Below, one piece after another: positions 9,269 through 18,863 of a stretch of DNA of 64,000 bases. The number at the start of each line of letters is the position of its first letter. The stretch's first letter is position 1. The notes below the pieces were generated by a model, which was not told where the DNA came from, made no database searches, and was given only the letters and a program-made list of their open reading frames with translations. The DNA is from Pragia fontium DSM 5563 = ATCC 49100 (lineage in GTDB: Bacteria > Pseudomonadota > Gammaproteobacteria > Enterobacterales > Enterobacteriaceae): assembly GCF_900112475.1 (NCBI RefSeq), contig NZ_FOLW01000001.1, positions 434,001-498,000 on the forward strand. The letters run 5' to 3'. A program made the position numbers and the translations under genes.

Positions 9269-10516
9269 ATGACATACGCGAATACAGACAGAATTCAGCG
9301 CCACCTTGAGCAAATAGCGACATTTACCGCCACGCCAGGTCAGGGAACAACCCGAATGAGCTATAGCGAACAGGGACAACAAGCGCGCGAGTATATTAAA
9401 GCGCAAATGCTGGCCGTCGGTTTAACCGTCAGAGAAGATGCCATTGGTAATATTTTTGGCAAACTGGTTGGCCAAGACGCAACGCTTCCTTCGGTTATGA
9501 TTGGCTCCCATTTTGATTCAGTTCCCAATGGTGGCGCCTTTGATGGCCCTGCGGGGGTGGTTATGGGTCTGGAAATTGCCACCTTATTCCATGAGCATAA
9601 ATTGACTCCGCATTACCCGTTAGAAGTTGTCGCATTAGTGGAAGAAGAAGGCGCCAGCTTTGGCCGAGGGTTGCTGGCCTCCTGTGCTATTGCAGGTAAA
9701 GTCAGTGCGGATGAACTCCATACTTTACGCGACGCTCAAGGCATTTCTGCCGCAGCTCGTATGGCTGACGTTGGATTTAATGCCGATGACGTTAGCAGCG
9801 TTATTCGCTCACCCGACTCTCTAAAAGCCTTTATTGAGCTGCATATCGAACAGGGGCCAGTGTTAGAACAGCATGGTACAGATATCGGATTAGTCGATGT
9901 CATTGTCGGCATAACCCAGTTAGTAGTTACTATCAGTGGTAAAGCTGGACATGCCGGCACCACACCAATGGATAACCGTCAGGATGCACTGGTCGTTGCC
10001 AGCCGAGTTGTCAGCCAAGTCGGTGATTTTGCTCGTCAGGCTGGCGAAGCAACCGTCGCAACCGTCGGTAAACTTCAGGTCTTCCCTAACGGTGCAAACG
10101 TAATCCCTAACAAGGTCGTTTTCACCGTGGATATCCGTTCCAAAAGCGAAGAAAAACTGAATCAGGTCATTGCGTTGACCAAAGGCTGTATTCAGCAAAA
10201 TAGTGGTGAAGGTATTACTGTTCAGGTCGAGCAACCGCTCTATGTATCGCCGACACCACTTAATCCTGGACTGCATCAACGTTTACAAAAACACAGCGAC
10301 CAATTGGGACTAAGTAGCCGTACAATGGTGAGCGGTGCCGGACATGATGCCATGATTTTTGCTGGCATCACCGACGTCGGTTTAGTTTTTGTTCCCAGCC
10401 GCAATGGGTTAAGCCATCATCCGGATGAGTGGACAGATTATGAACAAATCCAAAAGGGCGTAGACGTCATTTTTCATACGGTAAAAGAGATAACAGAGGC
10501 AACTCAGCATGACTAA
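9269..10516 (+). CDS. Zn-dependent amidohydrolase of the AmaB/HyuC/AllC type (M20 family)
   Basis: 415 residues with the full binuclear metal site of the N-carbamoyl-L-amino-acid hydrolase/allantoate amidohydrolase group: H81 and D83 in GSHFDSVPNGGAFDG, the bridging D92, E126/E127 in VEEEGASFGRG, H192 in ELHIEQGP, and a late His in GAGHDAM. The dimerisation lid carries GKAGHAGTTPMDNRQDA. Such enzymes remove a carbamoyl (or ureido) group from amino acids, releasing ammonia and CO2 and the free amino acid. The exact substrate is not decidable by eye; allC-type and hyuC-type enzymes share these motifs. It starts three bases after the transporter gene and overlaps the next gene by eight bases, so the three are co-translated. 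Confidence 0.85.
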   Translation: MTYANTDRIQRHLEQIATFTATPGQGTTRMSYSEQGQQAREYIKAQMLAVGLTVREDAIGNIFGKLVGQDATLPSVMIGSHFDSVPNGGAFDGPAGVVMGLEIATLFHEHKLTPHYPLEVVALVEEEGASFGRGLLASCAIAGKVSADELHTLRDAQGISAAARMADVGFNADDVSSVIRSPDSLKAFIELHIEQGPVLEQHGTDIGLVDVIVGITQLVVTISGKAGHAGTTPMDNRQDALVVASRVVSQVGDFARQAGEATVATVGKLQVFPNGANVIPNKVVFTVDIRSKSEEKLNQVIALTKGCIQQNSGEGITVQVEQPLYVSPTPLNPGLHQRLQKHSDQLGLSSRTMVSGAGHDAMIFAGITDVGLVFVPSRNGLSHHPDEWTDYEQIQKGVDVIFHTVKEITEATQHD

Positions 10517-11693
10517 TTCAAATATCGCGGCATCCATTAAACAACATTTGGATCAAATGATCGCGTTCCGCCGTGATTTACACGCTCACCCAGAGCTACC
10601 GTGGGAAGAAGTTCGTACAACCCAAAAAATCGCCGAAGCGCTGGAAGCCATTGGTATTCCTTTCCGCCTGACTAAGCCAACCGGCATTATTGCCGATATC
10701 AAAGGTGGCAAGCCGGGTAAAACCGTGGCTTTGCGCGCTGATATCGACGCCCTGCCGGTATTAGAACTCAATGATAGCCTGAGCTATAAATCTCAGACAG
10801 CGGGTAAAATGCATGCTTGTGGTCACGATGCGCATACAGCAATGTTACTTACCGCAGCCAAAGCACTATATGAAAACAGAGAACAGTTGCGCGGTAATGT
10901 TCGTCTGATTTTTCAACCCGCAGAAGAAATTGCTCAGGGCGCCATCGAAATGATTAAGCAAGGCGCGCTTGAGGGGGTAGATAATGTGTTTGGTATGCAT
11001 ATTTGGTCTACCTCTCCTTCTGGAAAAATTTCCTGTAATGTTGGCTCTACCTTTGCTTCTGCCGATCTATTAAAAGTGACCTTTAAAGGCCGCGGCGGGC
11101 ATGGCTCCATGCCGGAAGCCTGCGTTGATGCTGCGGTTGTCGCTTCCTCTTTCGTCATGAACCTACAGGCTATCGTTTCCCGTGAAACCTCTCCGCTGGA
11201 GCCTGCGGTAGTAACCATTGGAAAAATGGAAGTTGGTACCCGTTTCAACGTTATTGCCGAAAATGCCGTATTAGACGGTACCGTTCGCTGCTTTAATCTC
11301 GCGACTCGTGAACGCCTTAAAGCGGCACTGGAACGTTATGCTGAACACACTGCCGCCATATATGGCGCAACCGCCAAAGTAGAATATATTTACGGTACAT
11401 TACCGGTGATCAACGAAGAACGCAGTGCTCTATTGGCGCAATCCGTCGTACGTAGCGCATTTGGCGATGACACGTTGTTTACCGAAAAGCCAACCACGGG
11501 CGGTGAAGACTTCAGCTTCTATATTGAAAATATTCCCGGCTGTTTTGCTCTGGTCGGTTCCGGCAATGCTGATAAAGGCACTGACTGGGCACATCACCAT
11601 GGTTGCTTTAACATTGATGAAGATGCGATGGCTAAAGGGGCGGAGTTCTATGCACAATATGCCTGGAGCTACCTGCAACAGGACAGTTTCTGA
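10509..11693 (+). CDS. M20D-family amidohydrolase (N-acyl-L-amino acid / hippurate hydrolase type)
   Basis: 394 residues with the M20D set: HAHPELPWEE near residue 25, ALRADIDALPVLE (75-86), MHACGHDAHTAML with metal-binding C104 and H106, FQPAEE with E139/E140, GMHIWS, the lid motif GRGGHGSMPE, and TTGGEDFSFY near the end. Family members cleave acyl, benzoyl or auxin-type amides to free amino acids. It overlaps the upstream hydrolase by eight bases and ends before a strong terminator. The two hydrolases could act on alternative N-blocked amino acids brought in by the first gene, or in sequence; this is inference. The cassette is absent at this position in K-12. Confidence 0.88.
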   Translation: MTNSNIAASIKQHLDQMIAFRRDLHAHPELPWEEVRTTQKIAEALEAIGIPFRLTKPTGIIADIKGGKPGKTVALRADIDALPVLELNDSLSYKSQTAGKMHACGHDAHTAMLLTAAKALYENREQLRGNVRLIFQPAEEIAQGAIEMIKQGALEGVDNVFGMHIWSTSPSGKISCNVGSTFASADLLKVTFKGRGGHGSMPEACVDAAVVASSFVMNLQAIVSRETSPLEPAVVTIGKMEVGTRFNVIAENAVLDGTVRCFNLATRERLKAALERYAEHTAAIYGATAKVEYIYGTLPVINEERSALLAQSVVRSAFGDDTLFTEKPTTGGEDFSFYIENIPGCFALVGSGNADKGTDWAHHHGCFNIDEDAMAKGAEFYAQYAWSYLQQDSF

Positions 11694-11722
11694 TTATTGT
11701 TAGTCCCTTTAAGTACTAAAAC

Positions 11723-11752
11723 AAAACCCCGGCAGTTTCCTGCCGGGGTTTT
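11723..11752. terminator. Bidirectional terminator between the amidohydrolase operon and fbaA
   Basis: Perfect hairpin AAAACCCCGGCAG / CTGCCGGGGTTTT with a four-base loop, flanked by A and T runs on both sides, between convergent genes. Confidence 0.92.
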
Positions 11753-11781
11753 AAGTACTATCGGTTAGTAATCGAATACGA

Positions 11782-12858
11782 TTACAGTACGTTGATGCAG
11801 TTCAGTTCTTTAAATGCTTTCTCTAAACGAGCAATCATGGTGACCTGACCAGCACGTAACCATGCGCGTGGATCATAGTATTTCTTGTTTGGTTTATCTG
11901 CACCTTCAGGGTTACCCAATTGGCCTTGCAGATAGCCTTCATTTTTCTTGTAGTATTCCAGAACACCTTCCCATGTTGCCCATTGGGTGTCGGTATCGAT
12001 ATTCATTTTAACTACGCCATAGCTAACAGCTTCTTTAATTTCTTCGGCACTAGAACCTGAACCACCGTGGAAGACGAAATCCAGACTGTTGTGCGGCAGG
12101 TTATGTTTCTTGGAAACGTATTCTTGTGAGTTGTGCAGAATTTTTGGCGTCAGTTGCACGTTACCCGGCTTATAAACGCCGTGAACGTTACCGAAAGAAG
12201 CGGCAATGGTGAAACGTGGACTAATCGCGCTTAATTTTTCATAAGCGTAATCAACGTCTTCTGGCTGAGTATATAGCGCAGAGTTATCCAGATGGCTGTT
12301 ATCTACGCCATCTTCTTCACCACCGGTGCAGCCCAGTTCGATTTCTAGCGTCATGCCAATTTTAGCCATACGCTTCAGGTATTTGCTACAGATCTCGATA
12401 TTTTCTTCCAGCGACTCTTCTGACAGATCAATCATATGAGAAGAGAACAGCGGTTTACCGGTTTCAGCAAAGTGTTTTTCACCGGCATCTAACAAGCCAT
12501 CTAACCATGGTAAAAGTTTTTTCGCACAGTGGTCAGTATGCAGAATAACCGGCACACCATAATGCTCGGCCACCAGGTGCACATGTTTAGCACCAGAAAT
12601 GGAACCCACAATAGCATTACCCTGACCTTCCAGTTTCATGCCCTTACCGGCGATAAACTGAGCACCACCATTGGAAAACTGAATGATAACCGGAGCGCGA
12701 ACTTTCGCCGCTGCTTCAATAACCGCGTTGATAGAATCAGTACCTACGCAGTTTACTGCAGGTAATGCGAAATTATTCTCTTTAGCAATTTTGAAGACTT
12801 TCTGAACATCATCACCAGTGATCACACCCGGTTTTACGAAATCAAAAATTTTAGACAT
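11782..12858 (-). CDS. fbaA: Class II fructose-bisphosphate aldolase
   Basis: FbaA reversibly cleaves fructose 1,6-bisphosphate to dihydroxyacetone phosphate and glyceraldehyde 3-phosphate using zinc. 358 residues, aligned end to end with E. coli FbaA. Zinc and catalytic elements are visible: HTDHCAKKLLPW (Asp and His), ELGCTGGEEDGVDNSH, GNVHGVYKPGNV, VFHGGSGSS and the phosphate-binding NIDTDTQWA. Start ATG 12858 (MSKIFDFVKPGV) behind AGGACGAG; an in-frame ATG seven codons upstream gives MKNRTSS, which is absent in the family. It follows pgk in the same direction with a hairpin between them, as in the classical pgk-fbaA operon. Confidence 0.98.
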   Translation of the reverse strand: MSKIFDFVKPGVITGDDVQKVFKIAKENNFALPAVNCVGTDSINAVIEAAAKVRAPVIIQFSNGGAQFIAGKGMKLEGQGNAIVGSISGAKHVHLVAEHYGVPVILHTDHCAKKLLPWLDGLLDAGEKHFAETGKPLFSSHMIDLSEESLEENIEICSKYLKRMAKIGMTLEIELGCTGGEEDGVDNSHLDNSALYTQPEDVDYAYEKLSAISPRFTIAASFGNVHGVYKPGNVQLTPKILHNSQEYVSKKHNLPHNSLDFVFHGGSGSSAEEIKEAVSYGVVKMNIDTDTQWATWEGVLEYYKKNEGYLQGQLGNPEGADKPNKKYYDPRAWLRAGQVTMIARLEKAFKELNCINVL

Positions 12859-12927
12859 GCTACTCGTCCTATTTTTCATTGGTTATTGATGGATAAAAAA
12901 CACCTTATCCGATAAATAATAGAAGAA

Positions 12928-12949
12928 ACGGGAGGCATTTGCCTCCCGT
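12928..12949 (-). terminator. Hairpin between pgk and fbaA
   Basis: ACGGGAGGC / GCCTCCCGT with a four-base loop, followed on the minus strand by TTCTTCT. It is probably a partial terminator or processing site that sets the relative pgk and fbaA transcript levels. Confidence 0.7.
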
Positions 12950-12958
12950 CATATTGGA

Positions 12959-14122
12959 TTAACCTTTTGCACGTTCTTCTAGCATCACAACAGCCGGAAG
13001 TTTTTTGCCTTCAACAAACTCAAGGAAAGCACCTCCGCCCGTTGAGATATAAGAAATTTTATCTGCGATACCGAACAGGTCGATTGCTGCCAGCGTATCA
13101 CCACCACCGGCGATAGAGAAAGCGTCACTCTCAGCGATAGCCTGAGCAATGATTTCAGTACCTTTACGGAAGTTAGGGAATTCAAATACACCTACCGGGC
13201 CATTCCATAGAATAGTTTTGGCATTTCTCAAAATAGCCGCCAACTCTTCGGCAGAAGCATCACCCAGATCAAGAACCTGCTCATTATCTTTAATATCAGC
13301 AACAGACTTCATGGTAGCCGCTGCAGTTTCAGAAAACTCCGTTGCAACACGAACATCGGTAGGAACAGGAATATGGCAGTTTTCCATCAGCTTTTTCGCT
13401 TCAGGAATCAGATCCGCTTCATACAGGGACTTACCTACATTGTGGCCTTGAGCTGCAATAAAGGTATTGGCGATACCACCACCAACCACTAACTGGTCAG
13501 CAATATTAGATAGAGAACCTAAAACCGTCAGTTTAGTTGATACTTTAGAACCACCAACGATAGCCACCATCGGACGAGCCGGGTTACCTAATGCTTTACC
13601 CAACGCTTCCAGTTCACCAGAAAGCAGTGGACCTGCACAGGCAACCGGCGCATATTTACCAACGCCATGGGTTGAAGCCTGAGCACGGTGAGCAGTACCA
13701 AACGCATCCATCACGAAAACATCACACAGGGCGGCATATTTTTTGGATAACGTTTCTTCGTCTTTTTTCTCGCCTTTATTGAAGCGAACGTTTTCCAAAA
13801 CAACTAACTCACCTTCTGCGACATCAACACCGTCTAAATAATCTTTCGCTAAACGCACTGGCGCTTTGATGGCTGCTTTTAAGTAGTTAACCACTGGTAA
13901 TAAAGAAAACTCTTCATTATATTCACCTTCAGTCGGACGACCCAGGTGAGAAGTCACCATAACGCGAGCACCCTGCTTCAGCGCTAATTCGATAGTCGGC
14001 AGTGATGCACGAATACGGGCATCAGACGTTACTTTGCCATCTTTCACCGGCACGTTAAGGTCAGCGCGAATCAGTACACGTTTACCCGCCAAATCCAAAT
14101 CAGTCATCTTAATTACAGTCAT
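12959..14122 (-). CDS. pgk: Phosphoglycerate kinase
   Basis: Pgk transfers phosphate from 1,3-bisphosphoglycerate to ADP in glycolysis. 387 residues, exactly the E. coli length. Landmarks: [11 protein letters not shown] (substrate site), [21 protein letters not shown]-like [22 protein letters not shown] (nucleotide domain), [22 protein letters not shown] and the C-terminal [10 protein letters not shown]. It begins [11 protein letters not shown] at 14122. In K-12 the upstream gene is epd (erythrose-4-phosphate dehydrogenase); here no epd is present in the 730 bases before pgk or anywhere in the window. Confidence 0.98.
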   Translation of the reverse strand: MTVIKMTDLDLAGKRVLIRADLNVPVKDGKVTSDARIRASLPTIELALKQGARVMVTSHLGRPTEGEYNEEFSLLPVVNYLKAAIKAPVRLAKDYLDGVDVAEGELVVLENVRFNKGEKKDEETLSKKYAALCDVFVMDAFGTAHRAQASTHGVGKYAPVACAGPLLSGELEALGKALGNPARPMVAIVGGSKVSTKLTVLGSLSNIADQLVVGGGIANTFIAAQGHNVGKSLYEADLIPEAKKLMENCHIPVPTDVRVATEFSETAAATMKSVADIKDNEQVLDLGDASAEELAAILRNAKTILWNGPVGVFEFPNFRKGTEIIAQAIAESDAFSIAGGGDTLAAIDLFGIADKISYISTGGGAFLEFVEGKKLPAVVMLEERAKG

Positions 14123-14636
14123 TGTGAATCCTCTTGTTAATTCTCTTAAAGTTACCAGCGTCCAGTCGCCCCATCAGCACTCACCCGGCCCCGGCTAAAC
14201 TCGATCAAATAGCGCTGTTATTTAATAAAAATTACTTACCGCACATGATATCAGCAGATGGCTAAACTCTAAACTAACATCATGGCTAAAAATATTTAAC
14301 ATACCGGACAAACGATGTTGCGAATGATAACACGAAAAGTATAACTAAGATTAACTGACCTATTCTATTCGTGATATCGCCGCTTGTCTGTGATATCCCT
14401 AGCGAATTGTCCGTATCAACGGCTATCGCAAGGTTCTACTCGCAAATCCTTGTTGTTTCGCGCCCAAACTGAAACGCTTCAGCAAGTAGCTACAGATTAC
14501 GAAAATCTCGCCGCGATTACCACAGAATAATGTTTCAGTAGCCCAAAAAATCTATCAAGGTGAAAACAGAAAGAGGAAAGAAAAATTGCCATTAATATTA
14601 GAGAGGAGTTTAAAGCTTGCAACGACCAATGAAACA

Positions 14637-14666
14637 AAAAGCCCCGATATTGATATCAGGGCTTTT
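14637..14666. terminator. Hairpin with A/T-flanked arms near the tktA end
   Basis: AAAAGCCCCGATAT pairs with ATATCAGGGCTTTT (one C-A mismatch), giving terminator-like structures on both strands. It lies about 190 bases beyond the tktA stop. Confidence 0.6.
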
Positions 14667-14809
14667 GATTGATAACAAAGTCCGAATACACGCAATCGGA
14701 GGGAGAGGGTTCTGTTGGGGTCGTAGCTGGCTTGCCAGCCGAAGCGCCCCTAAGAAGCCTAGGCCCGACGCTCGTTGAATTCAAATTAAATGACTTTGTC
14801 AGCAGTTTC

Positions 14810-14833
14810 AGCCCCGATATAACTATCGGGGCT
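14810..14833 (-). terminator. Hairpin directly after tktA
   Basis: Perfect 10-bp stem AGCCCCGATA / TATCGGGGCT with a four-base loop, 20 bases past the tktA stop. No U-tract follows, so termination may rely on the second hairpin. Confidence 0.55.
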
Positions 14834-14853
14834 AGCTACACGTTAAAACAATC

Positions 14854-16848
14854 TTACTTCAACAACGCACGCGCATGCGTCAGCACGTTATCCACCGTAA
14901 AGCCAAACTCAGCAAACAGCTGGTCTGCCGGTGCAGATTCACCAAAGCTGTGCATGCCTACGATACGGCCATTTAAGCCCACATACTTGAACCAGAAATC
15001 GGCAATACCCGCTTCCACGGCCACGCGAGCGCTTACCGCTGATGGCAGCACCGACTCACGGTAGTTCTCATCCTGACGGTCAAACACTTCGGTTGATGGC
15101 ATGGAAACCACGCGCACCTGACGACCTTCTGCCGTCAGTTTCGCCGCCGCATCAACCGCCAGACTCACTTCAGAGCCAGTGGCAATCAGAATCAGCTCAG
15201 GCACTCCAGCGCAATCCTTCAGGATATAGCCGCCCCGCGCCACGTTCGCCAATTGCTCCGCGGTGCGCGGCTGTTGAACCAGATTCTGACGAGAGAAGAT
15301 AAGCGCACTTGGGCCAGTTAAATGCTCAATGGCATATTTCCACGCCACTGCCGATTCAACCTGGTCACACGGACGCCATGTGCTCATATTTGGCGTCAGA
15401 CGCAAACTGGCCATTTGCTCTACCGGCTGGTGCGTTGGACCATCTTCACCCAGACCAATGGAGTCGTGGGTATAGACAAACACGCTGCGAATTTTCATCA
15501 GCGCCGCCATGCGTACCGCGTTACGGGCATATTCCATAAACATCAGGAAGGTGGCGCCGTAAGGAATAAATCCGCCGTGTAGCGCAATCCCGTTCATGAT
15601 GGCCGACATACCAAACTCACGTACGCCGTAATGGATATAGTTACCCGCCAGGTCGTCAACAATTGACTTCGAGCCCGACCACATGGTCAGGTTGCTGGGT
15701 GCCAGGTCGGCAGAGCCACCAAGGAATTCCGGTAACACTTTACCAAAGGCTTCCAGGGCATTCTGTGAGGCTTTACGGCTGGCAATGTTGGCTGGGTTAG
15801 CCTGAAGCTGTTCAATAAACGTCTGCGCTTCGCTGGCCCAGTTCGCCGGTAGTTCATGATTCACACGACGTTTAAACTCAGCGGCTAAAGCTGGATGGGC
15901 GGCCTGATAGGCGGCAAACTGCTTATCCCACTGCTGTTCTTTGGCCTGACCGGCGGCTTTCGCATCCCAGTCGGCATAGATATCTTGAGGAATAACAAAC
16001 GGCTCATATTTCCAGCCCAATGCTTCACGGGTAGCGGCTACTTCAGCGGCTCCTAACGGTGCACCATGGCTATCGTGAGTACCGGCCTTATTCGGTGAAC
16101 CGAAACCAATCACGGTTTTACACATTAAAAGAGAAGGCTTGCCGGTTTCTTTTTGTGCTTGCTCAACCGCCTGACGGATAGCGTCTGCATCATGGCCATC
16201 AATACCGCGAATAACGTGCCAGCCATAGGCTTCAAAACGCATCGCCGTATCATCGGTAAACCAGCCCTCAACGTGTCCGTCGATAGAGATACCGTTGTCA
16301 TCATAAAACGCAATCAGTTTGCCCAGCTTCAGGGTCGCTGCCAGTGAGCAAGCTTCATGGGAAACCCCTTCCATCATGCAGCCATCACCCATAAAGGTAT
16401 AAGTGTAATGGTCGACAATCTCATGGTTTGGACGGTTAAACTGCGCCGCTAAGGTACGTTCAGCAATCGCCATACCCACCGCATTACAGATACCCTGACC
16501 TAGCGGGCCGGTAGTGGTTTCTACGCCCGGTGCATAGCCGTATTCCGGATGGCCCGGGGTGCGCGAATGGAGCTGACGGAACTGCTTCAGGTCATCAATA
16601 GACAGGTCATAACCGGTCAGGTGCAGCAGGCTATAAATCAGCATCGAGCCATGGCCGTTGGAAAGTACAAAGCGGTCGCGATTCACCCAGTTAGGGTTGG
16701 TTGGATTATGGTTCAGGAAACCGCGCCACAGCACTTCGGCGATATCCGCCATGCCCATCGGGGCACCGGGATGGCCGGAATTGGCCTTTTGCACCGCATC
16801 CATACTCAGGGCGCGGATAGCGTTAGCGAGTTCTTTATGAGAAGGCAT
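14854..16848 (-). CDS. tktA: Transketolase
   Basis: Transketolase moves two-carbon ketol units between sugar phosphates using thiamine diphosphate, linking glycolysis with the pentose phosphate pathway. 664 residues, colinear with E. coli TktA. Visible are the substrate site [10 protein letters not shown], the ThDP/Mg motif starting at GDGCMMEG and ending near [13 protein letters not shown] [10 protein letters not shown], the catalytic Glu region [29 protein letters not shown], and the C-terminal domain (SMPSTEVFD). The start chosen is ATG 16848 ([17 protein letters not shown]) with GGAG eight bases upstream, not the in-frame ATG at 16860 that overlaps that site. It is downstream of no other gene on its strand, so probably monocistronic. 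Confidence 0.98.
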   Translation of the reverse strand: MPSHKELANAIRALSMDAVQKANSGHPGAPMGMADIAEVLWRGFLNHNPTNPNWVNRDRFVLSNGHGSMLIYSLLHLTGYDLSIDDLKQFRQLHSRTPGHPEYGYAPGVETTTGPLGQGICNAVGMAIAERTLAAQFNRPNHEIVDHYTYTFMGDGCMMEGVSHEACSLAATLKLGKLIAFYDDNGISIDGHVEGWFTDDTAMRFEAYGWHVIRGIDGHDADAIRQAVEQAQKETGKPSLLMCKTVIGFGSPNKAGTHDSHGAPLGAAEVAATREALGWKYEPFVIPQDIYADWDAKAAGQAKEQQWDKQFAAYQAAHPALAAEFKRRVNHELPANWASEAQTFIEQLQANPANIASRKASQNALEAFGKVLPEFLGGSADLAPSNLTMWSGSKSIVDDLAGNYIHYGVREFGMSAIMNGIALHGGFIPYGATFLMFMEYARNAVRMAALMKIRSVFVYTHDSIGLGEDGPTHQPVEQMASLRLTPNMSTWRPCDQVESAVAWKYAIEHLTGPSALIFSRQNLVQQPRTAEQLANVARGGYILKDCAGVPELILIATGSEVSLAVDAAAKLTAEGRQVRVVSMPSTEVFDRQDENYRESVLPSAVSARVAVEAGIADFWFKYVGLNGRIVGMHSFGESAPADQLFAEFGFTVDNVLTHARALLK

Positions 16849-17116
16849 TATTAACTCCATTTTAGGATTGGAATACGAGGGTCTGGCTCAAAATAGGGAA
16901 AAACTGGCTTATCTTCTCAAGCCAGCACGAAAACGGCAACCCCGATCTAGTCGTGTGAAATAAATCATAATTAACAATAAAAAGATATTTATGATTTATT
17001 ACATATTCTCGTCTCATTTACTCATGACATGCCCACTCTTTATTGGTATTATCCGCTAGCTGGATAGGACCAGTCTCGAAGGCTTAAAAATCATATAATC
17101 ATAGGAAGATAGTTTT

Positions 17117-17866
17117 ATGAAATTACGTTCTACTTTAATGGCATTGACTTTAGCATCAGCAACCATGTTAGCTGGTTGTCAAAACGGTAGTCTTGGCGAT
17201 GCTTTAGTTTCCTCTGTTACAATTAGTGATGGTGAAGTAAAGGCCCTTTCTGACCAATCTTGTGCACAAATGGACTCAGAATCCAAAATTGCTGGCAAAA
17301 ACAGCAAATACACCAAGCGCCTGAACAAAATTGCCAAGAAATTAGGCAATAATGTTAATGGTCAACCATTAAACTATAAGGTATACCTAACTGAAGACGT
17401 AAACGCATGGGCAATGGCTAACGGCTGTATCCGTGTTTATAGCGGTCTGATGGATTTAATGACTGATGACGAAGTAACTGGTGTAATCGGTCACGAAATT
17501 GGTCACGTTGAATTAGGCCATACCAAGAAAAGATTCCAGGTTGCGATCGCATCAAACAAAGCTGCTGGATTTGCAACTGATTTACTGAACAAGCATGCCG
17601 GTAAAGTAACTGAACTTATCAGTGCTGACCAGATCTCTGGTTTTGCCCACCAAATCGTTAATGCTCAATTCTCTCAATCACAAGAATCTGAAGCTGATGG
17701 TTATTCTTACGACTACCTGAAAGCTAGAAAACTGAACACTAAAGCTCTGGCAACAGCGTTTGATAAACTAGGCGGTGGTGACGCTAGCTTAATGAGTTCT
17801 CACCCAGGTTCTAAAGAGCGTGCTGATGCAATCAGAGCACGTATCTCTGCTGACGGCGGTAAATAA
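17117..17866 (+). CDS. loiP: Outer-membrane M48 metalloprotease lipoprotein LoiP (YggG)
   Basis: A 249-residue lipoprotein: signal peptide ending LAG-C21, then an M48 peptidase domain with zinc motif HEIGH at 126-130 and the third-ligand segment ESEAD at 190-194. In E. coli LoiP is a low-osmolarity-induced protease that partners with BepA/YfgC and cleaves Phe-Phe bonds. Its position after tktA matches K-12. ATG 17117 is preceded by AGGAAGAT. A hairpin terminator follows at 17926-17959. Confidence 0.93.
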   Translation: MKLRSTLMALTLASATMLAGCQNGSLGDALVSSVTISDGEVKALSDQSCAQMDSESKIAGKNSKYTKRLNKIAKKLGNNVNGQPLNYKVYLTEDVNAWAMANGCIRVYSGLMDLMTDDEVTGVIGHEIGHVELGHTKKRFQVAIASNKAAGFATDLLNKHAGKVTELISADQISGFAHQIVNAQFSQSQESEADGYSYDYLKARKLNTKALATAFDKLGGGDASLMSSHPGSKERADAIRARISADGGK

Positions 17867-18233
17867 GACCTGAAAGATTAATGCATTGAACGCCAAGGCG
17901 ATCGGTGCATTATCTGACAAGCCTTAAATCCGGAGCAATTATATTCCTCCGGATTTTTTGTTTCTGCTTTCCTGACCAAATCTCATAACCTCGATATCAG
18001 CCACAAAATCGCCAACATATATATGCTAGCCTGCCACAACTGAGTAACATCATTACGGTAACTGCTAATCAATAAAAGCATTCGACGTTGCGTTATATTT
18101 TGCCAACATCATGATTATCAACTATCTTTTATCTATATCCTGCCATGATACAGGCTCACTGTATTGCCTATAACGTTATTCAGGCTGACATAATATCGAA
18201 TAAACCATCAATGATATGTAAAGGAGTAGTCTT
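17867..18233. other. Intergenic region loiP to FMN reductase gene
   Basis: 367 bases with the loiP terminator (17926-17959) and then an A+T-rich stretch that presumably holds the promoter of the reductase gene. An AAAGGAG ribosome site stands at about 18220-18226. Nothing else is seen. Confidence 0.5.
17926..17959 (+). terminator. Rho-independent terminator of loiP
   Basis: AAATCCGGAG pairs with CTCCGGATTT and is followed by TTTTG. Confidence 0.88.
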
Positions 18234-18800
18234 ATGAGTCAAGTGAAACATGTAGCTGTTTTAGTCGGCAGCTTGCGCAAAGAATCTATCAACAAGAAGA
18301 TCGCTCTGGCTTTGGCTAAACTGGCTCCCTCTTCTATCAAACTTGAAATTGTCGAGATCGGCGATTTACCACTCTATAGCGAAGATATTGACGTCACCCC
18401 TGCTCCGGCTCAATACACGGCATTCAGAAATAAAATCAAAGCGGCGGATGCTGTGCTGTTTGTTACCCCGGAATATAATCGTTCAGTACCGGCGGCCTTA
18501 AAAAATGCCCTTGATGTCGGCTCCCGCCCGTATGGTCAAAGTGCCTGGTCGGGTAAGCCTGGTGCGGTAGTTAGTGCTTCCCCTGGCGCTATTGGCGGCT
18601 TTGGTGCCAATCACCACCTACGTCAGTCACTGGTGTTTTTGAATATCCCTTGTATGCAGCAGCCAGAAGCTTATATCAGCAATGCTGGAACAATTTTTGA
18701 AGAAAGCGGAGCACTCACCGAGAGAACCAAAGGTTTCCTGCAAAGCTTTATCGATGCCTATGCAGACTGGGTTATGCTGCAAACCCGCACACCAAAATAA
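18234..18800 (+). CDS. NADPH-dependent FMN reductase (ChrR/YieF-like flavodoxin fold)
   Basis: 188 residues with the flavodoxin-like FMN reductase pattern: VLVGSLRKESINKK (phosphate loop of the flavin, residues 10-23), TPEYNRSVPAALKNALD (around 79-95) and SASPGAIGGFGANHHLRQ. It resembles E. coli ChrR (quinone/chromate reductase) but diverges enough that it may be a paralogue rather than the orthologue. Expected role: two-electron reduction of quinones or other acceptors with FMN in the cytosol. AAAGGAG precedes the ATG, and a shared terminator separates it from convergent speB. It is not at this locus in K-12. Confidence 0.85.
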   Translation: MSQVKHVAVLVGSLRKESINKKIALALAKLAPSSIKLEIVEIGDLPLYSEDIDVTPAPAQYTAFRNKIKAADAVLFVTPEYNRSVPAALKNALDVGSRPYGQSAWSGKPGAVVSASPGAIGGFGANHHLRQSLVFLNIPCMQQPEAYISNAGTIFEESGALTERTKGFLQSFIDAYADWVMLQTRTPK

Positions 18801-18810
18801 CAGCTCAATA

Positions 18811-18846
18811 AAAAAGCCGGTTGAGAATGCTCTCAGCCGGCTTTTT
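18811..18846. terminator. Bidirectional terminator between the FMN reductase gene and speB
   Basis: AAAAAGCCGGTTGAGA / TCTCAGCCGGCTTTTT with a four-base loop; A and T runs serve both directions (one G-T pair-type mismatch). Confidence 0.92.
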
Positions 18847-18863
18847 CAATTACAGTTTTGGCA

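Larger units (their letters stand above)
14123..14853. other. 731-base spacer between tktA and pgk where epd is expected
   Basis: No credible gene is visible. It holds the pgk promoter region and two hairpins near tktA (14637-14666 and 14810-14833) that share the arm GCCCCGATA. Between them lies a more GC-rich stretch (about 14690-14780) containing AGCTGGCTTGCCAGC, itself palindromic. A short open frame on the plus strand ending near 14530 lacks a convincing start. No residual epd sequence is recognised. Confidence 0.55.

Noticed and set aside
14400..14530. Short plus-strand frame ending TAA near 14530 in the tktA-pgk spacer
   Set aside because: About 50 codons, no credible start, and no similarity to epd or other genes.
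14669..15064. 131-codon plus-strand frame spanning the tktA 3' end
   Set aside because: Mostly antisense to tktA; no ribosome site or recognisable product.
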